Assembly: GCA_963819695.1 (NCBI GenBank)
Contig: CAWFXD010000001.1
Span: forward strand, 1,240,001 to 1,304,000
Source of the DNA: DASZIT01 sp963819695
Lineage (GTDB): Bacteria; Actinomycetota; Acidimicrobiia; Acidimicrobiales; RAAP-2
DNA: 64,000 bases
Direction: 5' to 3'
The translations under genes and the position numbers were made by a program. The notes beneath the pieces were generated by a model, which saw only the letters and a list, made by a program, of their open reading frames with translations, was not told the origin of the DNA and did no database searches. Of the stretch, positions 8,815-17,071 are shown in pieces (the first letter of the stretch is position 1; each line of letters starts with the position of its first letter).

Positions 8815-9510
8815 ATGGGTGAAGGAAACCAGGATGCGGGGTCTTCCATGGAGGCGCTGACCGGGGAGGAACTCGCCGGTGTACTCGGGCAGTTCGGGTC
8901 GGCCACCTTGGGGGAGTGCGGCGCCCGCACTCTCCCACCCCGGGTCGGGCCCGTCTGGCCCGGTGCCAGGCTGGCGGCTCCGGCCCTCCCGGTGAGCTGC
9001 ACGCCGGCCGACAATCTGGCCATCCATGTGGCGGTGGCCCGCGCCCCGGCCGGCAGCGCGCTGGTGGTGGATGTCGGCGACGTTCCCGATCGGGGGTACT
9101 TCGGGGAAGTACTCACCACCGGCGCTCAGGCCCGCGGCATCGTCGGCCTGGTCATCGACGGGGGGGTCCGGGATGTCGCCGCCCTTCGGGGCCTCGGATT
9201 CCCGGTGTTCGCCTCCATGGTGGCGCTGCCGGGAGCCAGCAAGGTGGCGGCGGGAACCGTCGGTCAGCCCATTCAAGTCGCCGGGGTCCGGGTGGCTCTC
9301 GGGGATTGGGTGGTCGGTGATGTCGACGGGGTCGTCATCGTTCCCGGCGAGAGGATCGAGGAGATCGTGGTGGCCGCCCAGAGCCGGACCGACAAGGAGC
9401 TCGGTTACTTCGAGTCGCTCCGGTCCGGCGCTACCACCGTAGAACTCCTCGAGCTCGACGGCTCGATGGTGGAGGTGGATCTGCCGGGAGAACTACCTCG
9501 ACGAACGTGA
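8815..9510 (+). CDS. RraA-like / 4-hydroxy-4-methyl-2-oxoglutarate aldolase family protein
   Basis: 231-residue member of the RraA/HMG-aldolase family (old name dimethylmenaquinone methyltransferase). The core GIVGLVIDGGVRD carries the Arg and Asp used for pyruvate and metal binding, and FPVFASMVALPGASKVAA and GDWVVGDVDGVVIVP are further family motifs. These enzymes split 4-hydroxy-2-oxo acids to pyruvate or decarboxylate oxaloacetate. It is the third gene of the aldolase/RidA/RraA operon, 22 bp after the RidA stop. Its last 80 bp overlap the convergent VOC gene on the other strand. A regulatory RraA role is unlikely given the operon. Confidence 0.88.
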   Translation: MGEGNQDAGSSMEALTGEELAGVLGQFGSATLGECGARTLPPRVGPVWPGARLAAPALPVSCTPADNLAIHVAVARAPAGSALVVDVGDVPDRGYFGEVLTTGAQARGIVGLVIDGGVRDVAALRGLGFPVFASMVALPGASKVAAGTVGQPIQVAGVRVALGDWVVGDVDGVVIVPGERIEEIVVAAQSRTDKELGYFESLRSGATTVELLELDGSMVEVDLPGELPRRT

Positions 9511-9829
9511 CGGTATTGCCGTCCGGATCGACGAAAGGAGCCTTGCGCCCGGCCCCCTCGATCGTCTCGATCGGCGGCCGGTCCAGACCTCGATATCCAA
9601 TTTCGGCGAGGGTCTGATCGAGGTCAGGAACCGAAACGGTGACCAACCCATGGCCGGCGTGCGTTGGATCGCGGATGAGATAGAGCCAGGCCCCCTGCCG
9701 GATCTGCCACATGACCTCGTCGTCATTCGGGATGACATCCGCGGGCCGGCCGAGCAGGGCTTCGTACCAGGGGATTGCGGCCTCGAGGTTTGCCGTAGCC
9801 ACCCCGGCAAAGAGCACGTCGATCGGCAT
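9431..9829 (-). CDS. VOC (glyoxalase/bleomycin resistance) family protein
   Basis: Single vicinal-oxygen-chelate domain of about 132 residues, starting MPIDVLFAGVATANLEAAI and ending with FVDPDGNTVTFVEVV. The pattern WYEALLGRP near the start and DPDGN near the end is diagnostic of the fold, but only a function-specific metal site would tell lyase from binding protein and I cannot assign one. The 3' end overlaps the convergent RraA-like gene by 80 bp, which is unusual; the C-terminal tail after residue 115 (PADPPPPSSRRARG) may be non-essential. The start at 9829 is the first ATG that gives a normal VOC N-terminus. Confidence 0.82.
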   Translation of the reverse strand: MPIDVLFAGVATANLEAAIPWYEALLGRPADVIPNDDEVMWQIRQGAWLYLIRDPTHAGHGLVTVSVPDLDQTLAEIGYRGLDRPPIETIEGAGRKAPFVDPDGNTVTFVEVVLPADPPPPSSRRARGVLRW

Positions 9830-9903
9830 CCGAAGAGAATGCCAGATCCCCACCCCTGCCACTTCGCCCGGCCCCGAGGCGCCAGGTGATGCATGATCTC
9901 CCC

Positions 9904-10620
9904 ATGAACGCAACCGTGGTGCTGGTTCACGGGGCCTGGCACGGCGCCTGGTGCTTCGACCGGGTGATGCCCCTCCTCGAGGAGGCCGGCGTTCCGGCGG
10001 TTGCCGTCGACCTCCCGGGCCACGGAAAGGATGCCGGGCCATTCGTTGACCTCCACGGCGATGCCGCCCGAGTTGGTTCCGTGCTCGACCAGGTCGATGG
10101 CGACGTCGTGTTGCTCGGGCACTCCTACGGCGGTGCGGTGATCACCGAAGCCGGAGTCCATCCGGCGGTGAAGCACTTGGTCTACTTGTGTGCCCTGCTG
10201 CTGGATGAAGACGAATCGTGTGCGTCGGCGTTGGGCGAGACGGCCTCGCTGTCTCACGAAGGCAGACCAGACATCGCGGAAGGCTTATCGTTCCACGACG
10301 ATGGCACTTCGACCGTGTCGCCGCGGTCGGCCGCCGCCTGCCTCTACAACGACTGCGACGCCGAGACGGTGGCCTGGGCGCTGGCCAATCTCGGACCTCA
10401 TCCGATGGAGAATTTTGGGCAATCCCCATCGGCCGTGGCATGGCGGGAACGTCCGTCAACCTATGTGGTGTGCTCCGAGGATCTCGTCGTCCATCCGGGT
10501 ATCCAGGCGATATTGGCGAAGCGTTGCACGCAGAGCTATGTCTGGCCCACCAGCCATTCGCCGTTTGCCTCCGAGCCCCAGTTGGTCAGCCGTCTCTTGG
10601 TGGAGTTGGCCGGGGGCTGA
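9904..10620 (+). CDS. Alpha/beta hydrolase
   Basis: Soluble esterase-like hydrolase of 238 residues. It has the oxyanion sequence LVHGAWHGAWCFD, the nucleophile elbow GHSYGG (Ser), an acid in CSEDLVVHP and the catalytic His in TSHSPFASEP, in the order expected for the fold. It resembles the plant hydroxynitrile lyase/methylesterase-like branch found widely in actinobacteria. ATG 9904 matches the family N-terminus (MNATVVLVHGAW); an in-frame ATG at 9886 would add six residues. It is divergent from the VOC gene and apparently single. The substrate is unknown. Confidence 0.9.
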   Translation: MNATVVLVHGAWHGAWCFDRVMPLLEEAGVPAVAVDLPGHGKDAGPFVDLHGDAARVGSVLDQVDGDVVLLGHSYGGAVITEAGVHPAVKHLVYLCALLLDEDESCASALGETASLSHEGRPDIAEGLSFHDDGTSTVSPRSAAACLYNDCDAETVAWALANLGPHPMENFGQSPSAVAWRERPSTYVVCSEDLVVHPGIQAILAKRCTQSYVWPTSHSPFASEPQLVSRLLVELAGG

Positions 10621-10740
10621 GGCGAATCTGTCCTGGTCGGCAAGTTGCGACCGAGACCTCCGCCGGTGCTCACGCTTTCGAGGGCATGACCGCAGCCGCG
10701 GGTATACGGTGGCCGAGGGACGATTAAGGAGCGGATCGCG

Positions 10741-11343
10741 ATGCATACACGCGTGACAACCTGGACGAATGCCACGGACATCGACGGTGGAATTGCCTAC
10801 ATGAAGAGCACGGCACTCCCCGCCTTTCACGAGCAGCAGGGTTATCGGGGATCCAGTGCGAGTGTCGACCGCTCAGCGGGGACGTTCTCCGTCCTTTCGA
10901 TGTGGGCAACCGAGGCCGATCGGGACGCCAGTGAGAGCGCGATGGGCAAGACCCGCGATCAGGCCACCGAAATCATCGGGGGGACGGTAAAGGCCGAGAG
11001 GCTCGAGGAGTTGGTTACTGAGCTCGTGCAGCCACCCGGGCCGGGTTGCGCCCTTATGGTTACGCCGTTCAGCATGGATCCGGCCAAGATCGACGAGAAC
11101 CTCGACTTCTTCAAGAGTGAGATCGTGCCTCAGATCAAAGCTGCTCCCGGGTTCTGCGCCCTGCGCAACATGGTGAACCGAAGTTCCGGCGAGGGATATG
11201 TAGGGACGATCTGGACCGACAGAGCCGCCATGGACGGGCAGGTCGAAGGCGCCGCCGCGTCCCGCCGAGAGGCGGCGAGCAGCCACGGAATCTCCTTCGG
11301 CGACATCAGCCTTCGAGAAGTCGTGGTGGTCGACATTCCGTAG
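10741..11343 (+). CDS. Two-domain ABM/dimeric alpha-beta barrel protein
   Basis: 200-residue protein built from two tandem units of about 100 residues, each of the ferredoxin-like dimeric alpha-beta barrel type (first: MHTRVTTWTNATDIDGGIAY with FSVLSMWATEADRD; second: GCALMVTPFSMDPAKIDEN with GYVGTIWTDRAAM). Each unit has a strand, a long helix (PAFHEQQGYRGS / VPQIKAAPGFCAL) and a conserved Trp strand. Such proteins include antibiotic biosynthesis monooxygenases and heme-degrading enzymes, but no catalytic residue is evident. AAGGAG at 10727 is a good ribosome site. The role is unknown. Confidence 0.75.
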   Translation: MHTRVTTWTNATDIDGGIAYMKSTALPAFHEQQGYRGSSASVDRSAGTFSVLSMWATEADRDASESAMGKTRDQATEIIGGTVKAERLEELVTELVQPPGPGCALMVTPFSMDPAKIDENLDFFKSEIVPQIKAAPGFCALRNMVNRSSGEGYVGTIWTDRAAMDGQVEGAAASRREAASSHGISFGDISLREVVVVDIP

Positions 11344-11418
11344 ACCTCCCGAGAGGGCCTGCCGGTCTTGGGGCGAGTCCCGGAGAAGTAGACCGGATGT
11401 TCCGTGAGAGGCTGTTCC

Positions 11419-12309
11419 ATGACGAACTTCGGCCTCCCCGGCGCGAGGGGCTCCGACGCTGAGCTCCGGGTCGTGTGCTGTGACATGGCTTTTTCCGTGT
11501 CGGAGTCGGCCGAGGTGGTCGTCCAGGTGGTGGCGTCAGACTCTGCGGGCCATGTCGACGATGCCCGGTTCGAGGTGCTGACCGATGGGCGGCCTCCATC
11601 CTCGCTGACCGAACTCCGTGAGCCGGACGGGGCGACCATGCACGTCATCGGTTCTGATCCCGGTCGGTTGACGGTGAGCTACCGGGCTCAGATCCGAGTG
11701 GGAGAGATGGGGAACCCGAGGCTTCAGCATGACCCCACCGCCGACGGACGGGGTGTCCGTTCCTGGGACTACGAGCGCCAGGTGTATCTCCGTCCGAGCC
11801 GGTACTGCCCGAGTGAACATCTCATCGGTTTCGCGGTCGCGGAGTTCGGGGCGGGGCCGGATGTCGGGGCTCGCATTGCTGCCATAACCGAATGGATACG
11901 CCAGCGGGTCGGATATGTGCCGGGCTCGAGCACCGTGCACGACTCCGCGGAGGACACGCTCCTCACCGGAATGGGAACCTGCCGCGACTTCGCCCACCTC
12001 GGGATTGCCCTCTGCCGGGCCACTGGAGTTCCCGCCCGGTTCGCGGCCGTCTATGCGCCCGGGCTCTCGCCCATGGACTTCCACGCCGTGTTTGAAGCCT
12101 TTCAGGACGGACGCTGGTGCGTCTACGACGCTACCGGCCTGGCTCCACGATCATCCCTGGTGAGGGTCGTCACCGGCCGGGATGCGGCGGACACGGCTTT
12201 TGCCGCGGTGACCAGGGGAATTGCCGACCTCGAGCAGGTCGAGGTCACCGCCGCCGCTGAGCCCTCCCTTCCCGTCGACGATCATTCCCGGATCGTCGAG
12301 CTTGCCTGA
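11419..12309 (+). CDS. Transglutaminase-like cysteine protease family protein
   Basis: 296-residue protein with a beta-rich N-terminal half (residues 1-150) and a transglutaminase-like domain with a complete triad: Cys188 in GMGTCRDFAH, His222 in MDFHAVFEAF and Asp237 in CVYDATG. Bacterial relatives act as peptidases or amidases more often than cross-linkers. There is no signal peptide or membrane segment, so it is probably cytoplasmic. ATG 11419 lies seven bases after GAGAGG; a GTG at 11404 is a weaker alternative. It is followed by an ECF sigma gene with its own promoter candidate. The substrate is unknown. Confidence 0.88.
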   Translation: MTNFGLPGARGSDAELRVVCCDMAFSVSESAEVVVQVVASDSAGHVDDARFEVLTDGRPPSSLTELREPDGATMHVIGSDPGRLTVSYRAQIRVGEMGNPRLQHDPTADGRGVRSWDYERQVYLRPSRYCPSEHLIGFAVAEFGAGPDVGARIAAITEWIRQRVGYVPGSSTVHDSAEDTLLTGMGTCRDFAHLGIALCRATGVPARFAAVYAPGLSPMDFHAVFEAFQDGRWCVYDATGLAPRSSLVRVVTGRDAADTAFAAVTRGIADLEQVEVTAAAEPSLPVDDHSRIVELA

Positions 12310-12360
12310 TCGGCCCGACCACTCCGCCATTCATCCTGGATCCACACCGGGTCACCTCTC

Positions 12361-12387
12361 GCGAACCTTTCCCGCCCCCCGAGCGTC
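12361..12387 (+). promoter_or_regulatory. ECF-type promoter candidate for the sigma-factor operon
   Basis: GCGAAC (12361-12366) and CGTC (12384-12387) are separated by 17 bp and lie 33 bp upstream of the sigma gene start. This is the GAAC/CGTC architecture of many autoregulated ECF sigma promoters. It is a pattern match only. Confidence 0.5.
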
Positions 12388-12419
12388 ACTATGTATGTAC
12401 GCGCACGTGAGTCGACTGA

Positions 12420-12986
12420 ATGGACGATGATCAGGTGAGTGATGTTGGGGCTGATGTGGCTGATCTTGAGTCTTGGCTCGAAGAGGGCTATCCCCGTTCA
12501 TTTCGTACCGCGTGCTTGATTCTGGGTAACCGCTTCGATGCCGAGGAAGCTGTGCAGGAGGCCTTCTTGCGGGCGTGGAAATTCCGTGCGGCACTGGCCA
12601 CCGGAGCCGACGTCAAACCCTGGTTGTACCGGGTCGTCGTCAACACCTGTAACTCCAAGCTCCGCCAGGAGATCCCGCACCGGGACCGACGTTCCAGCGA
12701 CCATGAGCTGGCCGGGGTGTCGGCCATCGAGGACACGCCCGGGCACATCGCCTTGTCCCAAGATGTGGTCAAGGCCCTGCAGGACCTCCCCTTGCATCTT
12801 CGCGTGGTCGTGGTGCTGCGCTACTACGCCGATCTGAGCGAGCGGGAGATCGCCATCTCCATCGGCCGGCGGCAGGGAACGGTCAAGTCGCGCCTCCACG
12901 AAGCCCGTCGATTGCTGGCCGAGCACCCTGCCCTGATGGCCGATGCCTATGACGAACCCACCACTGACTCGGAGGCATTCCGGTGA
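12420..12986 (+). CDS. RNA polymerase sigma factor, ECF (sigma-70 family)
   Basis: 188-residue extracytoplasmic-function sigma factor. Region 2 spans about residues 22-85 (DAEEAVQEAFLRAWKFRAAL) and region 4 about 120-170 (LPLHLRVVVVLRYYADLSER, then the recognition helix RRQGTVKSRLHEARRLL). The linker is short, as in SigE/SigM-like groups. Its stop overlaps the GTG start of the DUF4349 membrane protein gene (GTGA), so the two are translationally coupled and that protein is the natural candidate for its anti-sigma factor. A GAAC-N17-CGTC element upstream suggests autoregulation. No strong ribosome site is seen before the ATG. Confidence 0.95.
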   Translation: MDDDQVSDVGADVADLESWLEEGYPRSFRTACLILGNRFDAEEAVQEAFLRAWKFRAALATGADVKPWLYRVVVNTCNSKLRQEIPHRDRRSSDHELAGVSAIEDTPGHIALSQDVVKALQDLPLHLRVVVVLRYYADLSEREIAISIGRRQGTVKSRLHEARRLLAEHPALMADAYDEPTTDSEAFR

Positions 12987-14113
12987 CCATGATCGACGAA
13001 GACGTGCTGGCTGAAGCCCTCCGCAACGCCGCCGAGGAGATCGAAATCCCCGAGGGTGCCAGCCAGCGTATTCTCACCGCCGCCCAGACCTTTCGACCTA
13101 CGGCCTCCTCCACTCGCCTCCGTACATTGGTGCCTCAGGGCAGCCGCGGCCGAGCGGTTCTGGTGGCCGCCGTGGTGATCCTGGTGGCAGCCGGGATCAC
13201 GCTGCCCCTGTTGGCCACCAGCTCGAGTCCCTCCAAGACCGTTGTTGCCGGACCGCTGCATGTCCCGTCCGTCCCCAGTTCGAGCGCCCCTGGCTCTGTC
13301 GGATCTGGAACCCTCGGTCCTGAGCCGGCCTCAAATGCACCAGCCGTCGGCAGCCCCGCGACCGGGGGCACAGCTGTGCCTCCGTCGCCATCGGTGCCAC
13401 CGCTTCCTACCGGATCGGTTGGCCAGTCGGCCAAGGTGGAGGCGAAGGGGTCGGTGAGTTTGACTGTCGGCGACGGCAAACTTTCATCGGCCATGACGAA
13501 ACTCACCACTCTGGTGGCCGGATTCGGGGGATTCGTGGCCAGCAGCCAATCGCAGCTCGGCCCTGGAGATGCCACCAATCCGTCGACGGGGACCATCGTC
13601 CTGCAGGTTCCCGAATCCTCGTTTGCCTCGCTCTTGGCTCAGGTGCAGAAAGTCGGCCATACCACTTCGGTGACGACCACATCCACCGACGTCACCGGAC
13701 AAGTGGTGGATCTCCAAGCGCGTATCTCCGCCCTTCAGGCCAGCCGTCAGCAGTACCTGACCATCCTGTCCAAAGCCACAACCATCGGTGACATCCTCGC
13801 CGTCCAGAGCCAACTGGATTCCCTCCAGACCCAAATTGAGCAGCTCCAGGGCCAGCTCGATGTCCTCAACAGTGAGACCACCTACGGCACCCTCACGGTG
13901 TCGGTGGCCGAGGCCGGGAAGAGCCCCGCCCCGCCGCCGCAACCGAGCTCTGGACTGGGCAAAGCCTGGCACGACGGGGTCCATGGCTTTGTGGCCGGTT
14001 TTGACTGGCTCGTCCGCATCGCGGGCCCGACCCTCTTCGTGTTGCTCTGCCTGGCCGCCCTGGCGATGTTGGGCAGATTCGGTTGGCGAGCCGTTCGCCG
14101 CCGGATGCTCTAG
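12983..14113 (+). CDS. DUF4349 membrane protein, putative anti-sigma-type partner
   Basis: 376 residues in four parts: a cytoplasmic N-terminus of about 50 residues (DEDVLAEALRNAAEEIEIPE), a membrane segment at about 52-73, a Ser/Pro/Gly-rich extracytoplasmic linker to about 145, then a DUF4349 domain (GSVSLTVGDGKLSSAMTKL, later QVVDLQARISALQASRQQYL and a coiled coil DSLQTQIEQLQGQLDVLNS), and a second membrane segment near 340-362 with a basic tail. Position directly behind the ECF sigma gene with a GTGA overlap suggests that the N-terminus controls the sigma factor and DUF4349 senses the envelope. No zinc-finger anti-sigma motif is visible. Confidence 0.85.
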   Translation: MTMIDEDVLAEALRNAAEEIEIPEGASQRILTAAQTFRPTASSTRLRTLVPQGSRGRAVLVAAVVILVAAGITLPLLATSSSPSKTVVAGPLHVPSVPSSSAPGSVGSGTLGPEPASNAPAVGSPATGGTAVPPSPSVPPLPTGSVGQSAKVEAKGSVSLTVGDGKLSSAMTKLTTLVAGFGGFVASSQSQLGPGDATNPSTGTIVLQVPESSFASLLAQVQKVGHTTSVTTTSTDVTGQVVDLQARISALQASRQQYLTILSKATTIGDILAVQSQLDSLQTQIEQLQGQLDVLNSETTYGTLTVSVAEAGKSPAPPPQPSSGLGKAWHDGVHGFVAGFDWLVRIAGPTLFVLLCLAALAMLGRFGWRAVRRRML

Positions 14114-14133
14114 CCGGGCCGAGACATCCCGGA

Positions 14134-14151
14134 GGCGGCCGCAGCGCCGCC
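14134..14151 (+). terminator. Weak stem-loop after the sigma/DUF4349 operon
   Basis: GGCGGC and GCCGCC form a 6-bp stem around a 6-nt loop 20 bp after the DUF4349 stop. There is no T tract, and short GC palindromes are common in DNA of this composition, so this is tentative. Confidence 0.25.
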
Positions 14152-14217
14152 GGCCATGGCGATCCGGCGGGCCGAAAATGATCCCCGGATGGATGGATTT
14201 GCGGGCCGGGACATGGA

Positions 14218-14246
14218 TTGTCTTGTCCCTGAATCGGCGGTACCGT
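14218..14246 (+). promoter_or_regulatory. Sigma-70-like promoter candidate
   Basis: TTGTCT and TACCGT with exactly 17 bp between them lie 41 bp upstream of the small ABM-like gene at 14288. Spacing is ideal and both boxes are partial matches. It would serve the small gene and possibly the P450 gene behind it. Confidence 0.35.
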
Positions 14247-14287
14247 GCAAAAGTCGCCGGTCAACCCCGGCAAAGAGGAGGTGTCCA

Positions 14288-14584
14288 ATGGCATTCGTCC
14301 AGATCATCGAGTTCACGACGACCCGTCCGGACGAGGTCGAGGCGATGACCGCCGACTGGCAGGCCCAGACGGAGGGACGGCGCACCGCGCAACGGGAAAC
14401 CTTCACCCAGGACCGGGATCGACCGAATACCTACGTCCAGATCGTGGAGTTCCCCTCCTACGAAGCGGCCATGGCCAATTCCGAGCTCCCCGAGACGGCC
14501 GCCTTCGCCGAGCGCGTCAGCGCGTTGTGCGACGGGCCAATGGCGTTCCGAAACCTCGATGTGCGTCGCGTCGAGGAGATGTGA
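14288..14584 (+). CDS. Small dimeric alpha-beta barrel (ABM-like) protein
   Basis: 98-residue protein, MAFVQIIEFTTTRPDEVEAM with NTYVQIVEFPSYEAAM as a second strand and helix, the pattern of a single ferredoxin-like dimeric barrel domain. The duplicated VQI(I/V)EF strands are the most conspicuous feature. AGAGGAGG ends six bases before the ATG, giving a firm start. It lies just upstream of a P450 gene on the same strand (98 bp apart). Such proteins may be monooxygenases, ligand binders or structural; no specific function can be given. Confidence 0.78.
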   Translation: MAFVQIIEFTTTRPDEVEAMTADWQAQTEGRRTAQRETFTQDRDRPNTYVQIVEFPSYEAAMANSELPETAAFAERVSALCDGPMAFRNLDVRRVEEM

Positions 14585-14681
14585 CGACCACCAGGTAGGG
14601 ACTTCAGACCGATCGCCCGACGGTGCCACCGAGGGGTGTCACCCACCGTGGCAACAGACGGAAACTGGCTATGGTGAGGCC

Positions 14682-15974
14682 ATGGAACCGCGGGAGGTAC
14701 TCACCCTCGATCAGATCAACCTGTCGGACATCGAGTTCTGGTCCCGCCCGTGGGAGGAACGCGAAGGCGCCTTCCAGATGCTGCGCCGCGACCGCCCGAT
14801 GGGCCACTTCGAAGACCCCGAGATCCCGCCGGAAATGGCCTTCATGGTCCCCAACCAAGGAAAGGGCTACTACGCCCTGACCCGCCACGCGGATATATCT
14901 GAGGCCAGCCGGCATCCGGAGATCTATCAATCCGAGCAGGGCGCGACGTCAATGATCGACATGCCGCCGGAGATGCTCGAGTTCTTTGGTTCCATGATCA
15001 ACATGGATAACCCCCGCCATGCCCGGCTGCGGCGCATTGTTTCGGCTGCCTTCAACCCCAGGATGATCAAGAGCATCGAGGACCGGATTGAGTTCGTGGC
15101 CAACGATGTGATCAACCGGGTGGCCGAGCAAGGTGGGTGTGACTTCGTGGTCGAGGTTGCGGCCCGCCTTCCACTGGAGATCATCTGCGACATGATGGGA
15201 ATCGCGGCCGCCGACTACGACACGGTGTTCAACGCCTCCAACGTCATCCTCAGCTCCGGTGACCCGGAGTACATCCCCGAGGGTACGGACGCCATGTTGG
15301 CCTTCATGACCGCCGCACAGCAGCTGAACATGTTGATGACCGAACTGTCGGACTTCCGCAAGGGAGTCCCGACCGACGATGTGACCTCCGCCCTGGTCAA
15401 CACCAATGTGGACGGCGAGGCGCTGACGGCTTCAGAAATTGCGGCGTTCTTCATCCTTCTGGTCGTGGCCGGGAATGAGACCACCCGTAACGCCATCAGC
15501 CATGGACTCCTGGCCATGACCCATCATCCCGACCAGCGTGCGCTGTGGCAGGCCGACCCGGCCGGGATCGCCGCCACCGGGGTCGACGAGGTCGTGCGCT
15601 GGGCTTCCCCTGTCATCTGGATGCGGCGCACGCTGGGGGAGAATGCGGTCTTGGGTGGCGAGGAATTGAAAGAGGGCGACCGGGTGATCCTCTTCTACAA
15701 TTCGGCCAATCGGGACGAGGCCGTCTTCGAGGATCCCTACACCTTCGACGTGCGGCGCAACCCCAATCCGCACATCGGATTCGGGGCGGCCGGCCCCCAC
15801 TTCTGCCTGGGGGCCCACCTGGCCCGCCAGGAGATCGACGTGATGTTCCGCCAGCTCTTCGAGCGCCTACCCGACATCGAAAGCGTCGGCGAGCCGGACC
15901 GCCTGCTCTCGCCCTTCATCAACGGGATCAAGCACCTTGACTGCACGTTCACCCCGGTGGGTGTCGCACGCTGA
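14682..15974 (+). CDS. Cytochrome P450 (CYP124/125/142-like)
   Basis: Heme monooxygenase of 430 residues. Landmarks are the I-helix oxygen-binding motif AGNETTRN near residue 262, the ExxR of the K helix (DEVVRW) near 303, and the heme-ligand loop GFGAAGPHFCLGAHLAR with the Cys at about 375. The long N-terminus and PHFCLGAHLARQE pattern are most like the actinobacterial family that hydroxylates the terminal methyl of cholesterol or branched lipids; that substrate is inference. GGTGAGG precedes the ATG at 14682. No ferredoxin gene is adjacent, so it must use a partner encoded elsewhere. Confidence 0.95.
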   Translation: MEPREVLTLDQINLSDIEFWSRPWEEREGAFQMLRRDRPMGHFEDPEIPPEMAFMVPNQGKGYYALTRHADISEASRHPEIYQSEQGATSMIDMPPEMLEFFGSMINMDNPRHARLRRIVSAAFNPRMIKSIEDRIEFVANDVINRVAEQGGCDFVVEVAARLPLEIICDMMGIAAADYDTVFNASNVILSSGDPEYIPEGTDAMLAFMTAAQQLNMLMTELSDFRKGVPTDDVTSALVNTNVDGEALTASEIAAFFILLVVAGNETTRNAISHGLLAMTHHPDQRALWQADPAGIAATGVDEVVRWASPVIWMRRTLGENAVLGGEELKEGDRVILFYNSANRDEAVFEDPYTFDVRRNPNPHIGFGAAGPHFCLGAHLARQEIDVMFRQLFERLPDIESVGEPDRLLSPFINGIKHLDCTFTPVGVAR

Positions 15975-16027
15975 ACCGGTGCCGGCGGCTATGGGACTGA
16001 GGTGGCCGCGATGATGTCGCGCCCGGC

Positions 16028-16450
16028 TCAGTGATTGGTGTAGTCGATGATCCCGGCATCCTTGGTGCCGATGGCGAAACAGAAGCAGTGGATGGAGGCG
16101 TTATCGCTGACCGGGCGGAGGGTGTGGATGACATCCGGCGGGATGTGGACCAGGTCACCCTGGGCGATCTGTCGCTCATCCTCGCCCACCGTCATGATGC
16201 CCCGGCCCCGGAGCACGTAATAGAACTCATGGGTCGGGTGGGAGTGGGGGTCGACCCGTCCGCCCCCGGCCACCTCGAATTCGTTCACCAGCTCCAGGTA
16301 GCCGCCCTGGGTGATCTCCTTCAGCTCCCTCGACTTGACCATCCACCACACCGGGACGGTGCCGTTGTGCTCCACTATCGGAGCGACATCTTCGATGTTG
16401 CGCACGTCCATGGTCACGGGCCTGGCCACCTCCCAATCGATAGATTGCAT
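16028..16450 (-). CDS. Cupin-domain protein
   Basis: Single-domain cupin of 140 residues. Cupin motif 1 is DPHSHPTHEFYYVLRGRG, supplying the His and Glu metal ligands, and motif 2 is GDLVHIPPDVIHTLRP with the last His. This pattern binds a divalent metal in dioxygenases, isomerases and some sensors. It is divergent from the ureidoglycolate-lyase-like gene at 16546, which is also a small cupin-fold protein, so the two may act together. The reaction is unknown. Confidence 0.9.
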   Translation of the reverse strand: MQSIDWEVARPVTMDVRNIEDVAPIVEHNGTVPVWWMVKSRELKEITQGGYLELVNEFEVAGGGRVDPHSHPTHEFYYVLRGRGIMTVGEDERQIAQGDLVHIPPDVIHTLRPVSDNASIHCFCFAIGTKDAGIIDYTNH

Positions 16451-16545
16451 CGGGGTGCCGATGCGCTGTCGGTGTCAGGTTAGTGCCGGGTCGGTTGCGC
16501 CGAAGGGCGGATCCAGACGGCCTGGCTCGGCGAAGGGAGGTGGAC

Positions 16546-17053
16546 ATGGAGGGCGCTGCGCACCAGATCATCCCGGATCGAATTGACGCCGGAGGGATGG
16601 GCGCCCTTTGGCTGGTTGCCGGTTCCCGATACCGATCCCATTGATGGCCAGGGGCGGTTGGCGTTTGCCTGGAACGATGTCCACGTCAACATCATCAGCC
16701 ACCGGCGGGACGAGGTCCCGGAGGTCGAGTGGGGACTCCGATGTGAGGTGATGTTCCGGCACGCCACCCATACCCAGACGCTGATGCCCCTCGACGACTC
16801 GGCGGTGATCGTGGTCGCCCCCGCTGACCGCGATCCGGCTCAGGTCATCGACCAATCCCAGCTGCGGGCCTTCATCCTTCCGGCGCTCTCGGCGGTGGTG
16901 CTCCATCAAGGGACTTGGCACTGGGGCCCCTACCCGGTGACCGCCGACGAGGTCCGCCTCTTCAACGTGCAGGGACTGCGCTACCGGGAGGACAACCAGA
17001 GTGTGGATCTGGCCGCCGCCGGCGCAGCCGTCGAGGTCCGCCTCGACGGTTGA
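16546..17053 (+). CDS. Ureidoglycolate lyase/hydrolase (AllA)-like protein, apparent N-terminal frameshift
   Basis: The main reading frame from 16583 encodes about 156 residues beginning TPEGWAPFGWLPVP, with WGLRCEVMFRHATHTQTLMP and GTWHWGPYPV, the pattern of the ureidoglycolate lyase family (purine/allantoin degradation or a related cupin-fold lyase). The only good ribosome site (AGGGAGG) and ATG lie at 16546, but in another frame. Dropping one G from the GGG at 16551-16553 joins that ATG to the upstream family residues (EALRTRSSRIELTPE). So I read the gene as 16546-17053 with one extra base, or else a TTG start at 16583. Confidence 0.7.
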
Positions 17054-17071
17054 GCCGTTCGGAGCCGGGCC

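Noticed and set aside
16465..16480. Half-site TCGGTGTCAGG upstream of the cupin gene
   Set aside because: The right arm matches the recurring operator but the left arm does not (GCGCTG instead of CTGACA), so I did not count it as a site.
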